DNA from: Temnothorax longispinosus
Taxonomy: Eukaryota; Arthropoda; Insecta; Hymenoptera; Formicidae
DNA length: 64,000 bases
Assembly (NCBI RefSeq): GCF_030848805.1
Contig: NC_092362.1
Coordinates: forward strand, 18,025,642 to 18,089,641
Direction of reading: 5' to 3'
The stretch's first letter is position 1. Every line of letters begins with the position of its first letter. The position numbers and the translations under genes are program-made. This document shows, piece by piece, positions 63,914 to 64,000 of this stretch. A model generated the notes under the pieces. It was given only the letters and a program-made list of their open reading frames with translations, searched no databases and was not told the DNA's origin.

Positions 63914-64000
63914 TTACATTTTAAAGTAATAAACGGCGCCTTTGCGTAAATCAAGTGTAGGTATTCGCCGGTGTCTATGCAGCTGGAAGAATTTCGCGTA

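Overview
The window looks like animal nuclear DNA, most likely from an insect and probably a hymenopteran such as an ant. The only long coding exon encodes a C2H2 zinc-finger protein of the insect klumpfuss (WT1/EGR-like) type. Clear GT-AG splice signals are present. The rest is non-coding: AT-rich tracts alternate with CpG-rich islands, with many microsatellites and small inverted-repeat elements. No bacterial gene organisation, rRNA, tRNA or CRISPR array was recognised. Organism and order are inferred, not proven.

Layout. Positions 1-1700 hold degenerate tandem duplications and two large perfect or near-perfect palindromes lying side by side (952-1077 and 1081-1230). At about 2050-3590 a plus-strand promoter-like region with CCAAT boxes and an initiator-like TCAGT leads into a candidate 5' exon with a strong donor at 2957/2958. 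A 54-nt candidate mini-exon (3533-3586) with good acceptor and donor signals follows. From 3.6 to 24 kb no gene is convincing; this part holds microsatellites, hairpins, CpG-rich islands and a GC-rich, strongly self-complementary patch at 18.09-18.33 kb. At 24812-26434, minus strand, lies the terminal coding exon of the klumpfuss-like transcription factor: an open frame from a splice acceptor to a TGA stop with four zinc fingers, a PLDLS CtBP-type motif and a C-terminal SUMO-type motif. Its upstream exon is not certain; a 51-nt candidate in the right phase lies at 28472-28522.

From 28.5 to 52 kb the sequence is again non-coding, with two small TA-flanked inverted-repeat elements (41406-41584 and 44256-44455) that look like MITEs. 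The most unusual structure is at about 52.0-55.94 kb. It is a foldback element whose two arms carry converging arrays of a 143-bp repeat, about 6 copies on the left and 13 on the right. The arms flank a short unique core holding, on the minus strand, the C-terminal piece of a ubiquitin-specific-protease-like (peptidase C19) domain with its catalytic-His box. The last 8 kb contain microsatellites, AT-rich DNA and a CpG-rich island at 63.23-63.60 kb that may be a promoter or 5' exon.

The two gene-like loci (plus-strand 5' exons at 2-3.6 kb, minus-strand klumpfuss exon at 25-26 kb) are on opposite strands. The large non-coding space with scattered CpG islands is what one expects around a developmental transcription factor with distal regulatory DNA, but no enhancer can be demonstrated from sequence alone.
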